From NCBI RefSeq assembly GCF_020497125.1, contig NC_059075.1, positions 46,660,003 to 46,724,002 of the forward strand: a stretch of 64,000 bases of DNA, read 5' to 3'. The translations under genes were made by a program, and so were the position numbers. The notes beneath the pieces were generated by a model, which was not told the DNA's origin, did no database searches, and saw nothing but the letters and a program-made list of their open reading frames with translations. Positions 48,805 through 59,829 of this stretch are shown in pieces. The number at the start of each line of letters is the position of its first letter. Positions within the stretch are counted from its first letter, which is position 1. This DNA is from Mauremys mutica. Its lineage: Eukaryota; Chordata; Testudines; Geoemydidae.

Positions 48805-49935
48805 CAACATCACACAGAGTGGAACAAATCCTGCCCTCACCTATCTGCCCTGTGTCACCCTACTGACTTTAATGGGGCTGTGTGGACCATAGATCAGGGC
48901 AGATACTGGGTGAGAAAGAAGTATTCACCCTCACCCCCAGATGGGATATGGAAAAGAAACAGCACAAATTCCTTTCTTAGAAAAGCAGTAAAAATGGTTC
49001 TGAGTAAGATACTCATTGCTACAGTAGAACCTGGATTCCTAAACTCTCAGTACACTATTTGGAAGTACAAGAAGAATTTAGGAACACCCACACAGTAAAG
49101 ACCAAATCCTGTTCCCACTGAAGTAAGCCAGTGACAGAACTCTGAGGCGATATTTGTAGATAAGAAGTTCTTCTAACAGAAGCAGAACACATTAATTATG
49201 TCCCTCAACCAAGTAATTAAAAATAAATTAAAAACATGCCTCACACACATTGGGTGTGGTAATTATTAACCTGTCATTTCTGTAGTACATAATGCAAACT
49301 TGAAAGGAGAGCTATATCTTGTAATTTCCTAGTACACTGTGTATCTCCAGACAATTAGCTGGCACATGTTTCAAAAACGTTTTCTAAACTAGCAATAAAA
49401 TGACATAGAGATGATTCACAGATCGCCTGGGGTTAAAGCTGATTTTTGGGGCCTTTTTGAACTGAAAGACTTGTTTTAATTAAAGAGGGCGAGGGACTCT
49501 GAACTGGTACCAGTCTCCTCTGCTGCAGATGAAGCACAGACCAGACCAGTTTTTTGTGATGAGGTCCAATAGCACGTTGCCAACATTGGTACCTCTTTCC
49601 ACCTAACAAAGGGAATTTCATGGTATTTTCCCTAATCAAAATTAGGCCTTTACAGATAAAGGACATCAGTTAGGGAAATGCAACATAATAAAGGGGCATA
49701 AATAAATACAATTCACTAAGCTTAAAATTGTGTGTCTTTCCCTGTCCCCACACTTCATTCTTTTTTTTTCTTCGTCCTGTTCATATTCTCTTTGTTCGTC
49801 TCCATGTTTATTTTTCTCATCTGTGCACTGCTTTCTATTTTATTACTGTCGCAGTTTTTCAAAGAAAGAAAAGGAGAACCTTCTTTCTTCTCATTGTCTG
49901 TCTTTCATATTCACTCCCTTGTTCTCTATTGCTCA
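48805..49935. other. PRORP intron, nothing recognised
   Basis: AT-rich; 49728-49948 is pyrimidine-rich and open in all three plus frames, a composition effect. Confidence 0.5.
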
Positions 49936-49939
49936 TAGC

Positions 49940-50534
49940 TAGGGCCCTACCAAATTCATGGCTGTGAAAAACACGCTATGGACCATGAAATCTGGTTTCC
50001 CCTGTGAAATCTGGCTATTGTAGAGGAAACCAGATTTCACCAAGCTGGGCAGCTGGAGAGCAGCAGCTACTGGCCAGGAGCCCAGTTCTGAAGGCAGCAC
50101 CACCACCAGCAGCAGCACAAAAGTAGTGAGGGTGGCATGATATGGGGGGAGGTTATAACTTTTGGGGTTAGGGCAGGGCTGGCTTTACAGATGGGCAAGT
50201 GGGCAACCGTCCAGGGCACCGTGGTCAGGGAGGTGCCTTGGTCACTCCCACACACACAGCCAGCCCAATGCCCCTTTAATTCCTGAGCACTGGGTCTGGA
50301 GCTAGGGTGGGGGAGGGCTGGGGGCACCCAGCTGGGATCTCCTACTGTGCACTGGGTTCCATCTGCTAATCCCAGATGGGTTGGGGAGAGATAGGACTTC
50401 CACTTTGCCTGCATGGGCCACTCCAACACCATGAAATTTCAGATTTAAATATCTGAAACTGTGACATTTACTATTTTTTAAATCCTATTACCATGAAATT
50501 TACCAAAATGGACCATGAATTTGGTAGGGCCCTA
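49940..50534. mobile_element. hAT-like element with 'tagggccctacc' ends
   Basis: Left tagggccctaccaaattcat and right atgaatttggtagggccc are inverted. Internal 'catgaaatctggt' repeats and a GC-rich centre. No clear target duplication in this copy; the sister at 53749-54491 has one. Confidence 0.8.
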
Positions 50535-50539
50535 ATATA

Positions 50540-52420
50540 GTATTTTGCTCTTTTCTGTGTTACATCAGCTCCTCCCATTGAGTTCCCTATCCTTGACTAT
50601 GAAACAGTTAACAACATTGACATTTGAGTCACCATCATTGGGATTCAGAGTTATCATCCAACCGATGATACTTACTCTTCCCATCCCTATTGCTTCTGCC
50701 CACTTCTTTCCAGATTTAGTAAAACAACCACTCATCAGGTCAAATTCAGAAGGTTTTCTATGCACTGTCATAATTGTTAGAAACTTAATTTCAAGGAAAA
50801 ACTTTTTGGTTCTGCAGATATTGATTGGTTTTGGTTCAATCCTATCCCTGCAATTAAAGTTGAAAAGCACAGAAGCGATTAGGAAACGAATTACAAAAGT
50901 TGCTAAAAGTGTGGAGAACTGTGCACATATAGGAAAAACAGACTTTTAGCGACAAGGTCTGCCATGCAGTGCAGGGAGCAGAATTTTGCTCTAAGATTAG
51001 TGTTTGCCACTCTCTGAAATGAATGCGGTTTTTGACAGCAATGAACTAGGAAATAACTCAACAAAAAGGAAAATTAGGTGACTGTCCTGACATACTCATT
51101 TATTCCAAACTGGATCAATTTTAGACTGCCATTTTAAAATCCTGTGAAGAGTATTTATTGTCTGTGACAGTTCCTTGGAAACAAGACTGAAAATCTGTGT
51201 CACAGCAGTCTTTTTGGGAACAAAAGCATAACTTTATTGAAATGCTGCCTTTTCTCAAACATTGTAAGAGCAGACATTTAAAAGTTATTCTAGACATACT
51301 ATATGAATGCCAAAAAAAGTCACCCTCTTAACATATTCAACTAAATCTTCAATAACAACAGGAAGAAGCAGAAAAACCTGAACCTTTCTCTTCCTGAAAA
51401 ACTAGCTTTTCCTTAAGAGTTCAATCTATAAGCCAACACCATAAATTAAACAAACAGGGTTTCCCCGCCTAACATGGAAACAGAGAAGGGAAATTCAATA
51501 CTTAAGAAGTTACTAATCCTAAATCACCTTGTTTTCTTTACTAGGATTATAAAACCCAAAGGGCCCATTTACCCAAGAACAACTATTTCAGGGGCACAGC
51601 AGTCCCTCCAGAGTTAAGATATGGTTCTGTACTGCAGCACAGATAAACCCAACCATCTTTTCACTTACTCCTCGAGCTATCTTACAGTCTCAGACACAGT
51701 TGGGTTGTAACTGTTACGGATCGGGAAGTAGGTGGTTTGGCCTAGTAGTTAGAGCAAGAGTCAGGTATAGTAGGCGGAGCAGGCATTCAGGTTGGGGAAT
51801 AAAGCCTAGGGTCAGCACTAGCATTAACTGCAGATTATCAGAGCCAGGGGCCAAGACAGAGTCACAGCCAGGAATCGAAGTTGAGGGTCGGAGCTGGGAT
51901 CAGATACCAAATGCCATAGCCAAGGATCAAGTCAGAATCAGAAGCCAGGACTGGTAACTGATCGTTGGAAGCGAGGCATAAATTCAGGAACAGGAGGAAA
52001 GCAGGAACACAGTGGGAACAAGAGTGAACACAGGGGTGAGGTAAAAGCCAGGAATGGAGCAGGAACCAGGAACAGTGTTGGGTGCAGGAGGCAGGCACAA
52101 GTAGGGTCCAATGCAGCCACAACAGGAAGTGACCTAGTTGCTCAGACAACTTCCAGTGCTGCTTCTGGCTTAAAAAACATAGTTGAAGCAATTGGTGGAG
52201 CCGAGCAATCGTCCAATCAGGGCTCCCCAGGGTGGTGCCTTGACTGAGGTTGTAGTCCTACTAGCTTCTTGGCCCACGAAGTTTCAGCAGACATTGGATG
52301 GACGCCAGGATGCAATGGCTGTCTGGGAACTCATGGGCCTGAGTTCAAAACTTGGCACGTATCAGTAACATGAATTGCAGATCACTGAAACATTGTTAAC
52401 TTTCATCTATACTGCATGAC
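50540..52420. other. PRORP intron, nothing firmly recognised
   Basis: A 134-codon plus frame at 50545-50949 has no domain that I recognise. 51860-52140 has 'caggaaccaggaacag'-type simple repeats. Confidence 0.45.
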
Positions 52421-52423
52421 AGA

Positions 52424-52970
52424 ACATAAGAATTGCCATACTGGATCAGATTCAAGGTTCATCTAGTCCAGTATCCTGTCTTTAACATTGGCCAGTACAA
52501 GATGCTTCAGAGTAAGGAACTCTGCAGCAGGCAGATGTGGAATAATCTGCTCCCACATTAGGTATCATCCTGACCTCTAATAGTTAGATAGAAGCAAGAG
52601 GTTTAAATATCCCTGTCAAAAATGTTATCATCCATTAATTATAATTATTCTGGATATTCTTGTTATCCATATAAATGTCCAGTCCCTTTTTTAATCTTGC
52701 TAAATTCTTGGCTTCAGTGACTTCTACAGTCTAATTACAGCATGTACGGGAAAAAAATTCTTTTTTTCAGTTTTCAATTTGCCACCTTTTAATTTCATTG
52801 AATGTCTCCTTGTTTTTGAGTTACAAAAAGGGGAGACCAGAAGTTTCTGAGCTATTTTCTCTATACCATTCATTATTTTATATACTTTTATCATATCCCC
52901 TCTTATCCATCTCCCTTCTACGGTAAACAATCCCAGTCTTTTCAATGTCTTCATATGAACCATGTTTTAA
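52424..52970 (-). mobile_element. CR1/L3-like LINE 3' part, antisense
   Basis: Starts 'acataagaattgccatactg' and continues through 'cagtatcctgtctttaac' to 'tatcatatcccctcttatcc' and 'cccagtcttttcaatgtctt', reverse complements of LINE RT tail and 3' sequence. Same family as 13087-13260. Confidence 0.65.
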
Positions 52971-53191
52971 CTGTCAGAGGAACAGTGTTGTAACCAAGTC
53001 CCCAGACATTACTGTTTCCATTAGTGTACATGGCCTAATAGCTGTTGTTATACAACCTGCAAAAAGATCACCAAGTTCTCAAGAAAACTTATGGTGTATA
53101 CTAATAACATTTGAATGTTTGCCTTTTTGCAGATCTCTCCTGAGCACTTACGTTTTATACAAATAACTAGACCTTTGCAGAAGTGCTATAC

Positions 53192-53510
53192 CAGGGGTCG
53201 GCAACCTCTGGCACACGGCTCGCCAGGGTAAGCCCCCTGGCGGGCCAGGCCAGTTTGTTTACCTGCCGCGTCGGCAGGTTTGGCCGATCGTGGCTCACCG
53301 TCCTAGGCCAATGTGGGAGGCGGGAAGACGCGGCCAGGACATCCCTTGGCCCGCGGCACTTCCCGCCGCCCCCATTGGCCTGGGACAGGGAACCGCGGCC
53401 AGTGGGAGCCGCGATCGGCCGAACCTGCCGTCGCGGTAAGTAAACAAACTGGCCCAGCCTGCCAGAGTGCTTACCCTGGCGAGCCGCGTGCCAAAGGTTG
53501 CCGACCCCTG
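53192..53510. mobile_element. 319-bp hAT-type element, GC-rich variant
   Basis: Ends caggggtcggcaacctct and aaaggttgccgacccctg; perfect 8-bp duplication tgctatac (53184-53191 and 53511-53518). Interior is a GC- and CpG-rich imperfect palindrome related to 25103-25381. Its long frames are compositional. Confidence 0.92.
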
Positions 53511-53748
53511 TGCTATACAGAGTTAACATATCGATCCTCCTTTTCATGGAGATGGACTGGATGATACAATACACCTTTTACATCCCTAAATTTGAGTCTG
53601 TATCAAAAGGATCGCAAGTAGGCAAAGTCCAAGGCACACATGCTGTGTTGACCAAAAGCTTCCATTTACCTATTCTACACTTTGTTCTCATTCCCAGATT
53701 CTTCAGCACTTCTTGTTTATTCTGTATGTTCTTACTGTTCCCTATGTG

Positions 53749-54491
53749 TAGGGCCCTACCTAATTCATGGCCATCTAAAATGCGTCATGGACCATGAAAT
53801 CTGGTCTTTTGTGTATTTTTACCATATATTATACAGATTTCACCAGAGTTTCTCAAACTGGGGATCCTGACCCAAAAGGGGGTTATGGGAGGTTACAAGG
53901 TTATCATAGGGGAGTCGCATTGCCTAACTTCTGTGGTGCCTTCAGAGCTAGGTGGCCAGAGAATGGTGGCTGCTGGCCAGGCACCCAGCGCTGAAGGCAT
54001 CACTCTGCCAGCAGCAGCGCAGAAGTAAGGGTGGTAATACCATACCATTTCTCCCTTACTTCTGCGCTGCTGCCTTAAGAGCTGGGCGGTCAGAGAGTGG
54101 CAGCTCCTGGCTAAGGACCCAACTATGAAGGCAGCAGCACAGAAGTGATGGTGGGAATACCATACCATGCCATCCTTACTTCTGCGCTGCTGCTGGTGGC
54201 AGTTCTGCCTTCAGAGCTGGGCTCCCAGCCAGCAGCCACCGCTTTGTGGTTGCCCAGCTCTGAAGGCAGTGCCGCTGCCAGCAGCAACGCAGAAGTAAGG
54301 CTGGCAATACCAGGACCCCCATACAATAACCTTGCACCCTCCTGCTCCCATCTCCTTTTGGATCAGGACCCCTACAGTTACAACACAGTGAAATTTCAGA
54401 TTTAAATATCTGAAATCATGAAATTTATTATTTTTAAAATCCTATGACTGTGAAATTGACCAAAATGGACCGTAAATTTGGTAGGGTCCTA
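53749..54491. mobile_element. hAT-like 'tagggccctacc' element carrying a nested insert
   Basis: Perfect 8-bp duplication cctatgtg (53741-53748 and 54492-54499). Between about 53843 and 54390 a second element with 'gtttctcaaactggggatcc' and 'ccttttggatcaggacccct' ends seems nested. Its interior holds at least five direct or inverted copies of 'gcagcagcgcagaagtaagg'-like text. Confidence 0.8.
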
Positions 54492-54499
54492 CCTATGTG

Positions 54500-55860
54500 A
54501 TACTTGGCACCAATTAGTAAGCACTTCAAATACTTCACCTTTGTGCTTCCCTTAATAGGATGTCATTTCACAGAACATGATCAGCTCCAGGAGGCCTGGT
54601 GAAGTGAGTTATGTAAAAATGAAAAGGTGTAAGGATTTACAGTTACTTTTCCTATAGCACAGAGAAGCTAAGCTGCATTTATCAGAGCTACAGATTGTAA
54701 ATTGAAGAATTTTTCCATCAGCGCTGTCACCATTTTTGGTGACTTCATTCTCTCTGACTGGTTTCAATTTGTTAACAATTTCTCTGCCTACTATCTCTCA
54801 ATTTAGGTCCAGTCTTGTTTGTATGTGTCACAACTCAGGCAGTGTAAATTCACAAACTTATACAACTTTATTGCAGCAGGTGCACAGTAGCACATTATAC
54901 TAGAGTTAAGGCTTCAAGAGAGTTTCCAGTATCACTTTCCATTTTGGAAAGAATGTAAAAGACTAGTTGTTATAGGGAAAGATTTGTGAACCAGATACAG
55001 CTGTGCCAGTATCAAAACTTATTAATGGGTCACAAATTACAATTAAACACTGAAATTCCAAGATGTGAGCTGGATCTTGAGGGGGAGTTATGAAAGTAAA
55101 ATCACAAGCATAGTGATCTTTTCCACAGATTAGAAAGAACTTTGTGCAGGCCAGTAGTTAGATTTGTAAGACTGAAACTGACGGTTTAAAAGATATCAAT
55201 ATTTTAGCTCTCTCAATTGGCCTACGCATACATCTGCACAGTGTCACCCTCCCTGTCTGATATTAAGTGGCTTTTTCCTCCCATCCATTTTGTGGTTGAA
55301 AAAAGTCCCAGAAGGTACTTTTATTTTTTGTGGAAAGGTGCCATCTAAACTAGGAAGATGACCATTATTGCAGGCACTGGCATGATGCAACCAGAGGGCA
55401 TTTCAACGCTCTTTAAACTTCAGCTTCTATTGAGACATCTTACATTCAAATAAACTTGGAGTTATGAAAAAACTCCACAGCCCAGACATACTACCTCTAT
55501 TAAAGCTACTACAGCTTAAGGGTCAATTTAATTCTGATCTAAGTAGTACTGTACTGGAATCAAAGCAAACAGATCAGTGAATTTATCATTAACTCACAGT
55601 ATAAAGTCAGATTGCAATATGCAAGAGACATTTATTACACAACTTTCCCTCTTTGCTATTCATTTTGGCTGTCCATGCATCCAATGTTTAATATGTAGAT
55701 ACACAAAGACTGCCCCTATAAATAAATTCTTCATCACAACAACCATTGTTCTTTTTATGGTTTGGCATTGCCCCTGGCTGTAAATACTCCTGAAAAATTA
55801 AGTAAGCAGAACCAAAGAATTATTATCAGTTTATAACATCTAGCATATCTAGATAACATA
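54500..55860. other. PRORP intron, nothing recognised
   Basis: AT-rich, no domains or element ends. Confidence 0.5.
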
Positions 55861-55871
55861 CTATCACGACT

Positions 55872-55999
55872 TGCATCCGAAGAAGTGGGTATTCACCCAC
55901 GAAAGCTCATGCTGCAAAACGTCTGTTAGTCTATAAGGTGCCACAGGATTCTTTGCTGCTTCTACAGAACCAGACTAACACGGCTACCCCTCTGATACT
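55872..55999 (+). mobile_element. Solo Penelope-like terminal sequence, 128 bp
   Basis: Runs from 'tgcatccgaagaagtgggta' to 'acggctacccctctgatact'. A perfect 10-bp duplication tatcacgact flanks it (55862-55871 and 56000-56009). Matches the arms of 44077-44514 and includes the CCGAAGA, stem, GAAA core. Confidence 0.88.
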
Positions 56000-56639
56000 T
56001 ATCACGACTAGTAGTTTTTAAAAATGGAGTTCCATTTTTACTGAAAAAGGAAAACTAATTACTGTAAAAGATAAAATGGTTCATAGGAAACTTTACATCT
56101 TTGGAAAAACTTGATTACATACCAAGTATTGTTCTCTCATTTACATGGGAAGCATTTCTTACTCATTTTGTGAATATACTGGTAAGAGTTTTCCAATCGT
56201 TTACACAAATAAATGCATTAACAAAGACTATACAAGATCTGTGCAATTCTCCTTATGTTCATGCAGAAAACTGATAGACTTGCTGTATATCATTGACATG
56301 CATATTAGGGAACAGAAAAAAGGAAATATGATCCCCTTTGCCTGGAGAGAAGTAAATGGATGCAAGTTTTGGTACAAAGGGATCATATGAAATGGAAGAA
56401 TGGCTAAGAGATTTCTTAGGATATTACTGTGCAATCACAACCAGGTCCCTCTGCACCCTATGCATACCAAGCGCTAGTATGTGAAAAAGGGAGCTGGGGC
56501 TTTCACCATGGAGCGCTGGGGCCAGGATTAAGGTAATATCCACTATAAGTAACATATGATCCTTTCAAAACAGCATGAGATCTGACACAAATTCCATCAC
56601 AAGTTAATGCTGACTGCATATCAGCATTATTTAGTATAG

Positions 56640-57480
56640 GGCAGTACATCTTAGAGCATTTCTCAAATGTGGCCACCATGGCCACAGCCTCCTGGGCTGT
56701 GATGAGGGGGAGGGCAAAGTAGAGACTCCTCCCCATCCCTCTTGCTCCTGAATGCACTGACCTGGTGTTGATTGCTAGGCCCTGCCCCCCTCTGGAGTCA
56801 CCTGGGACACAACACTGTAGGAGCAGGCAGCCAGTGAGTTACCCACCTTCCCAGAGGTGATGGGGCTCAGGCTTTGGGCTTCATCCCTGGGGTGGTGGGG
56901 CAGCAGGCTCTCACCACAGGGCTTCGGGCGCCAGCCCTGGGCTCTGGCTGCGCAGTGGCAGACCCCAGGCGCTGGCCACATGGCTTTAGGCTCTGTCCCT
57001 GGACCCCGTCCTCTGGCTGTGGGGCTTTGGGCTCTGGCTGTAGGGCTTCAGGCTCTGGCCTGCCACTGCCTCCCCCAACCCTCCATCCAGGGCTTAATTT
57101 GTCAGGCTTGCCATGGCTGATTAAGTCTGCTGTGAAAAGTGATACTTGTATGTTTGTTAATATCACTTTTCACAACAGAGTTACTAGCTAGCAATAAATA
57201 AATTACAAGAATTTGGACTATGTAAGTGCATATTTATTTGGTTTTCCTAAAGCTAGTTAAGTATTTTAGGAAAAAGTATGAGAGCGGCCACGAGGAAGAG
57301 TTGGTTGCCACACTCTGAGGCCACCAAAAAAATTGTCCTGAGAACGCAAATCCCATTCCTGTATTGTGCAATGCTACCGGTTCACACTACTACACTACTA
57401 GTAACATTTGCAGCTATTGTCTATGCCTGGAAATCTGAGACAGCCAAGGACTTGAAAGCCTGAGCACCACTGGCAGAGGA
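56640..57480. repeat. GC-rich interspersed repeat with internal palindrome
   Basis: Left 'gagcatttctcaaatgtggc' and right 'aaagcctgagcaccactggc' resemble hAT-type ends. The centre is G/C-rich ('gggcttcaggctctggcc' repeats). A tight palindrome gtgaaaagtgatacttg / atatcacttttcac lies at 57132-57174. No target duplication established. Confidence 0.5.
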
Positions 57481-57484
57481 GGAG

Positions 57485-58250
57485 CCCACTGGTAGAGGAG
57501 TTTGTTGGATTTTCCCTTTCCCCTATTTATTTTTCCAGGGAAGCACGATTTTCCATTTCCCCATAACAACATAGCTCAGAATACTGAAAGAGCAATACCC
57601 AAGTGAAAGACACCTAGACGTATGTACAATTTGAGAAGTATTTTGCATTAGCCATTTAGATCACATGAATGCTAATTCAGCAGCTAATGAGTAGCATTCA
57701 ATTTTAGAAAATATATTTGCTCATTACTGATCATTTTAGGTGTGGGGAAAGGGGTAGGGAGGGAGCATGTGGAAATTGTGAGAAATGCAACTAAATTACT
57801 GAAGTGAAAAGTTGCTGGGATGGAAAGCAGAAATCCCCCCCCTACAGCAACTACGCTTCTAAAAAGCCCTTTAGGGATGCCCAACCAACAGAAAAGTCTT
57901 TTAGTCTATGATGTCTGAAAGTCTGAAGCTGAACTAAAAATATACGTGTCAACCACAAACTAAAATGTCAAAAAAAAAAAAAAAAAAAAGACAAATCTTT
58001 AACGCCTTCCTTTTAAAGCTACAGCTCCTGGACACTTAGTTCCCTCAACTGCTGCTCCCTCACTGAGGCAAAAATCACTTAGCTCAAAAAGGCTTTGAAA
58101 CATGGAAAAGTTACCTATTTTGTAACTCTTGAATTATGGTCTCCATTCACTTCCCAGTGGACAGAGGTCAACATAACAAAAAAGTCACTTCCACAACTGG
58201 CACCGTGAGGGCAATTTCAGCAAACTGCCTAAGAACTGCACAGGCATAGA
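57485..58250. other. PRORP intron, A20 run only
   Basis: Poly(A) at 57970-57989; otherwise nothing recognised. Confidence 0.5.
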
Positions 58251-58255
58251 AACTG

Positions 58256-58547
58256 AGGTACTGTCTGCAAACAAAAGCTATACCGCTTTAACTATACCAA
58301 CAAAATTAAAGCAATACAACCCTGTCTAGCTTGGACACTGTTATATTGGTATAAAAACATTTTATCCTGGTATAGCAATTCCCATAATGGAAGTGGTATA
58401 AGCTATTCCCATATGAGACACTTTTATACCAGTATAAAAAGAGTCCACATTATGAGTTGTACTGGTATAGCTATTTTGGTTAAAAAGATACATACCCTTA
58501 GCCAACATAATTATACCAGTACAAAAACTATGTGTAGGCCAGGCCTA
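58256..58547. mobile_element. MITE with 'aggcctggcctacac' type end
   Basis: Left 'gaggtactgtctgcaaac', right 'tatgtgtaggccaggccta'; internal 'tataccagtataaaa' inverted blocks occur several times. Confidence 0.6.
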
Positions 58548-58854
58548 AGCTACTCATTCTATACTGCTTGTCCTATGGAGGAAAGACTGCAGTCTTTAGA
58601 ACGGTCAATGTGGAATCTTTCAGGAATATGAGGTTCCCATTTAAATTATTTTAAAACATTAAAATGCTGCTGTAAAGACAAGAACAATGGGTGACTAGGT
58701 AAAGAAATAATCAGGATTATACGAGGATATAAATACCACTGAACTGTTTACCTTCTTCATAAAAATGAGTTGACAAGAGAATAATTCAGGCTGCTGTATC
58801 AAATATATATCAAAATGATCTGGGAGTTTTTCTGAAAGGGCAGGCGGGAGGGAT

Positions 58855-58952
58855 GTCTTTTTGTTCTGTGTTTGTACAGTGCCTAACACAAGGGGTCCTA
58901 GTCCAGGAGTAGAGTTCCTAGGCGCTACAGTAATACAAATAATAATAATAAT
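58855..58952 (+). repeat. L2-like LINE 3' tail ending in (AAT)n
   Basis: 'tttgtacagtgcctaacaca' then 'cctaggcgctacagtaatac' and an AAT repeat. Similar in type to 29565-29655. Confidence 0.5.
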
Positions 58953-59829
58953 AGTTCATATTTTTCCTTAATTGCAAGCAGAATGGACAAAATCAGGTGG
59001 ATCTGAAACAGGAATGGTGCCACCTTGACAGCACTGTTCCCTTCTTTCTCTTGCTCTAAAATCCCCTCTGCAGAGAAATGGGCTCTGAATATCTTGAGGA
59101 GATGGGAAATGGGAATAGCTATCCTCTGTGGTCTTGTTCTCCCACCAAACCTGTAAGATTCTACCAGGTAAATACTGACTCTATTGGTGCTAACTTGGCC
59201 CTTTCTCTCCTGTACACAGTAAAACCCCTCTCAGGAAGGATTTCAGGGATAATGGAGGACACCCTAGTAGCACAACTCCTGAAGAAGCTGTGCTGTCAAG
59301 AGGCAGGGAGGAGGAGGGAGCCAGAGCAAAGGCACAGGGAAGGTAGTGAAGGTAGCCTTGGCTGCTGTTGATCTCATGATTCTCTGGTTTGGGGAGCAGA
59401 ACCTCTGATTACTTTCATGGGGGAGGACATGGCGGAGGGTGGAGAGGAGAGAGACAGACAGACATACTGGGCTAACCATGCCCCAGCCCCTACCCCCACA
59501 ATAAAAAAGGGAAGGAAACTCACTGAGTGGATGCTGACAGATCTTGTCCCAGATGCAGAAGGGGGGGAAGATACAGAACAAATGTGAATACATTTCTAAC
59601 CACAGTGAAGAAATTTCTGTACTGTGCCCTTGTCTGACTTTTGACTTAATGACTGAGAGGGTGGTGGCTCTTTGTATGAACCCAGCATTTGTTTTAGATG
59701 TTGCAAGGCCACATTTGACAACTTTTTTGTCAAAGGACATTCCTATTTTTATAGAACCTACTTCCATCACATTCTAGAAACATGATGAGTTCATCATAAA
59801 ATAATATGAGATAGTTCGTGAGTGGGAGG

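Noticed and set aside
49728..49967. Three plus-strand frames open in parallel
   Set aside because: Pyrimidine-rich tract gives S/F/L-rich text in every frame; no gene signal.
50545..50949. 134-codon plus-strand open frame and a 101-codon frame on the opposite strand
   Set aside because: No recognisable domain, no paired splice sites, lies between repeats in an intron; both strands open points to composition.
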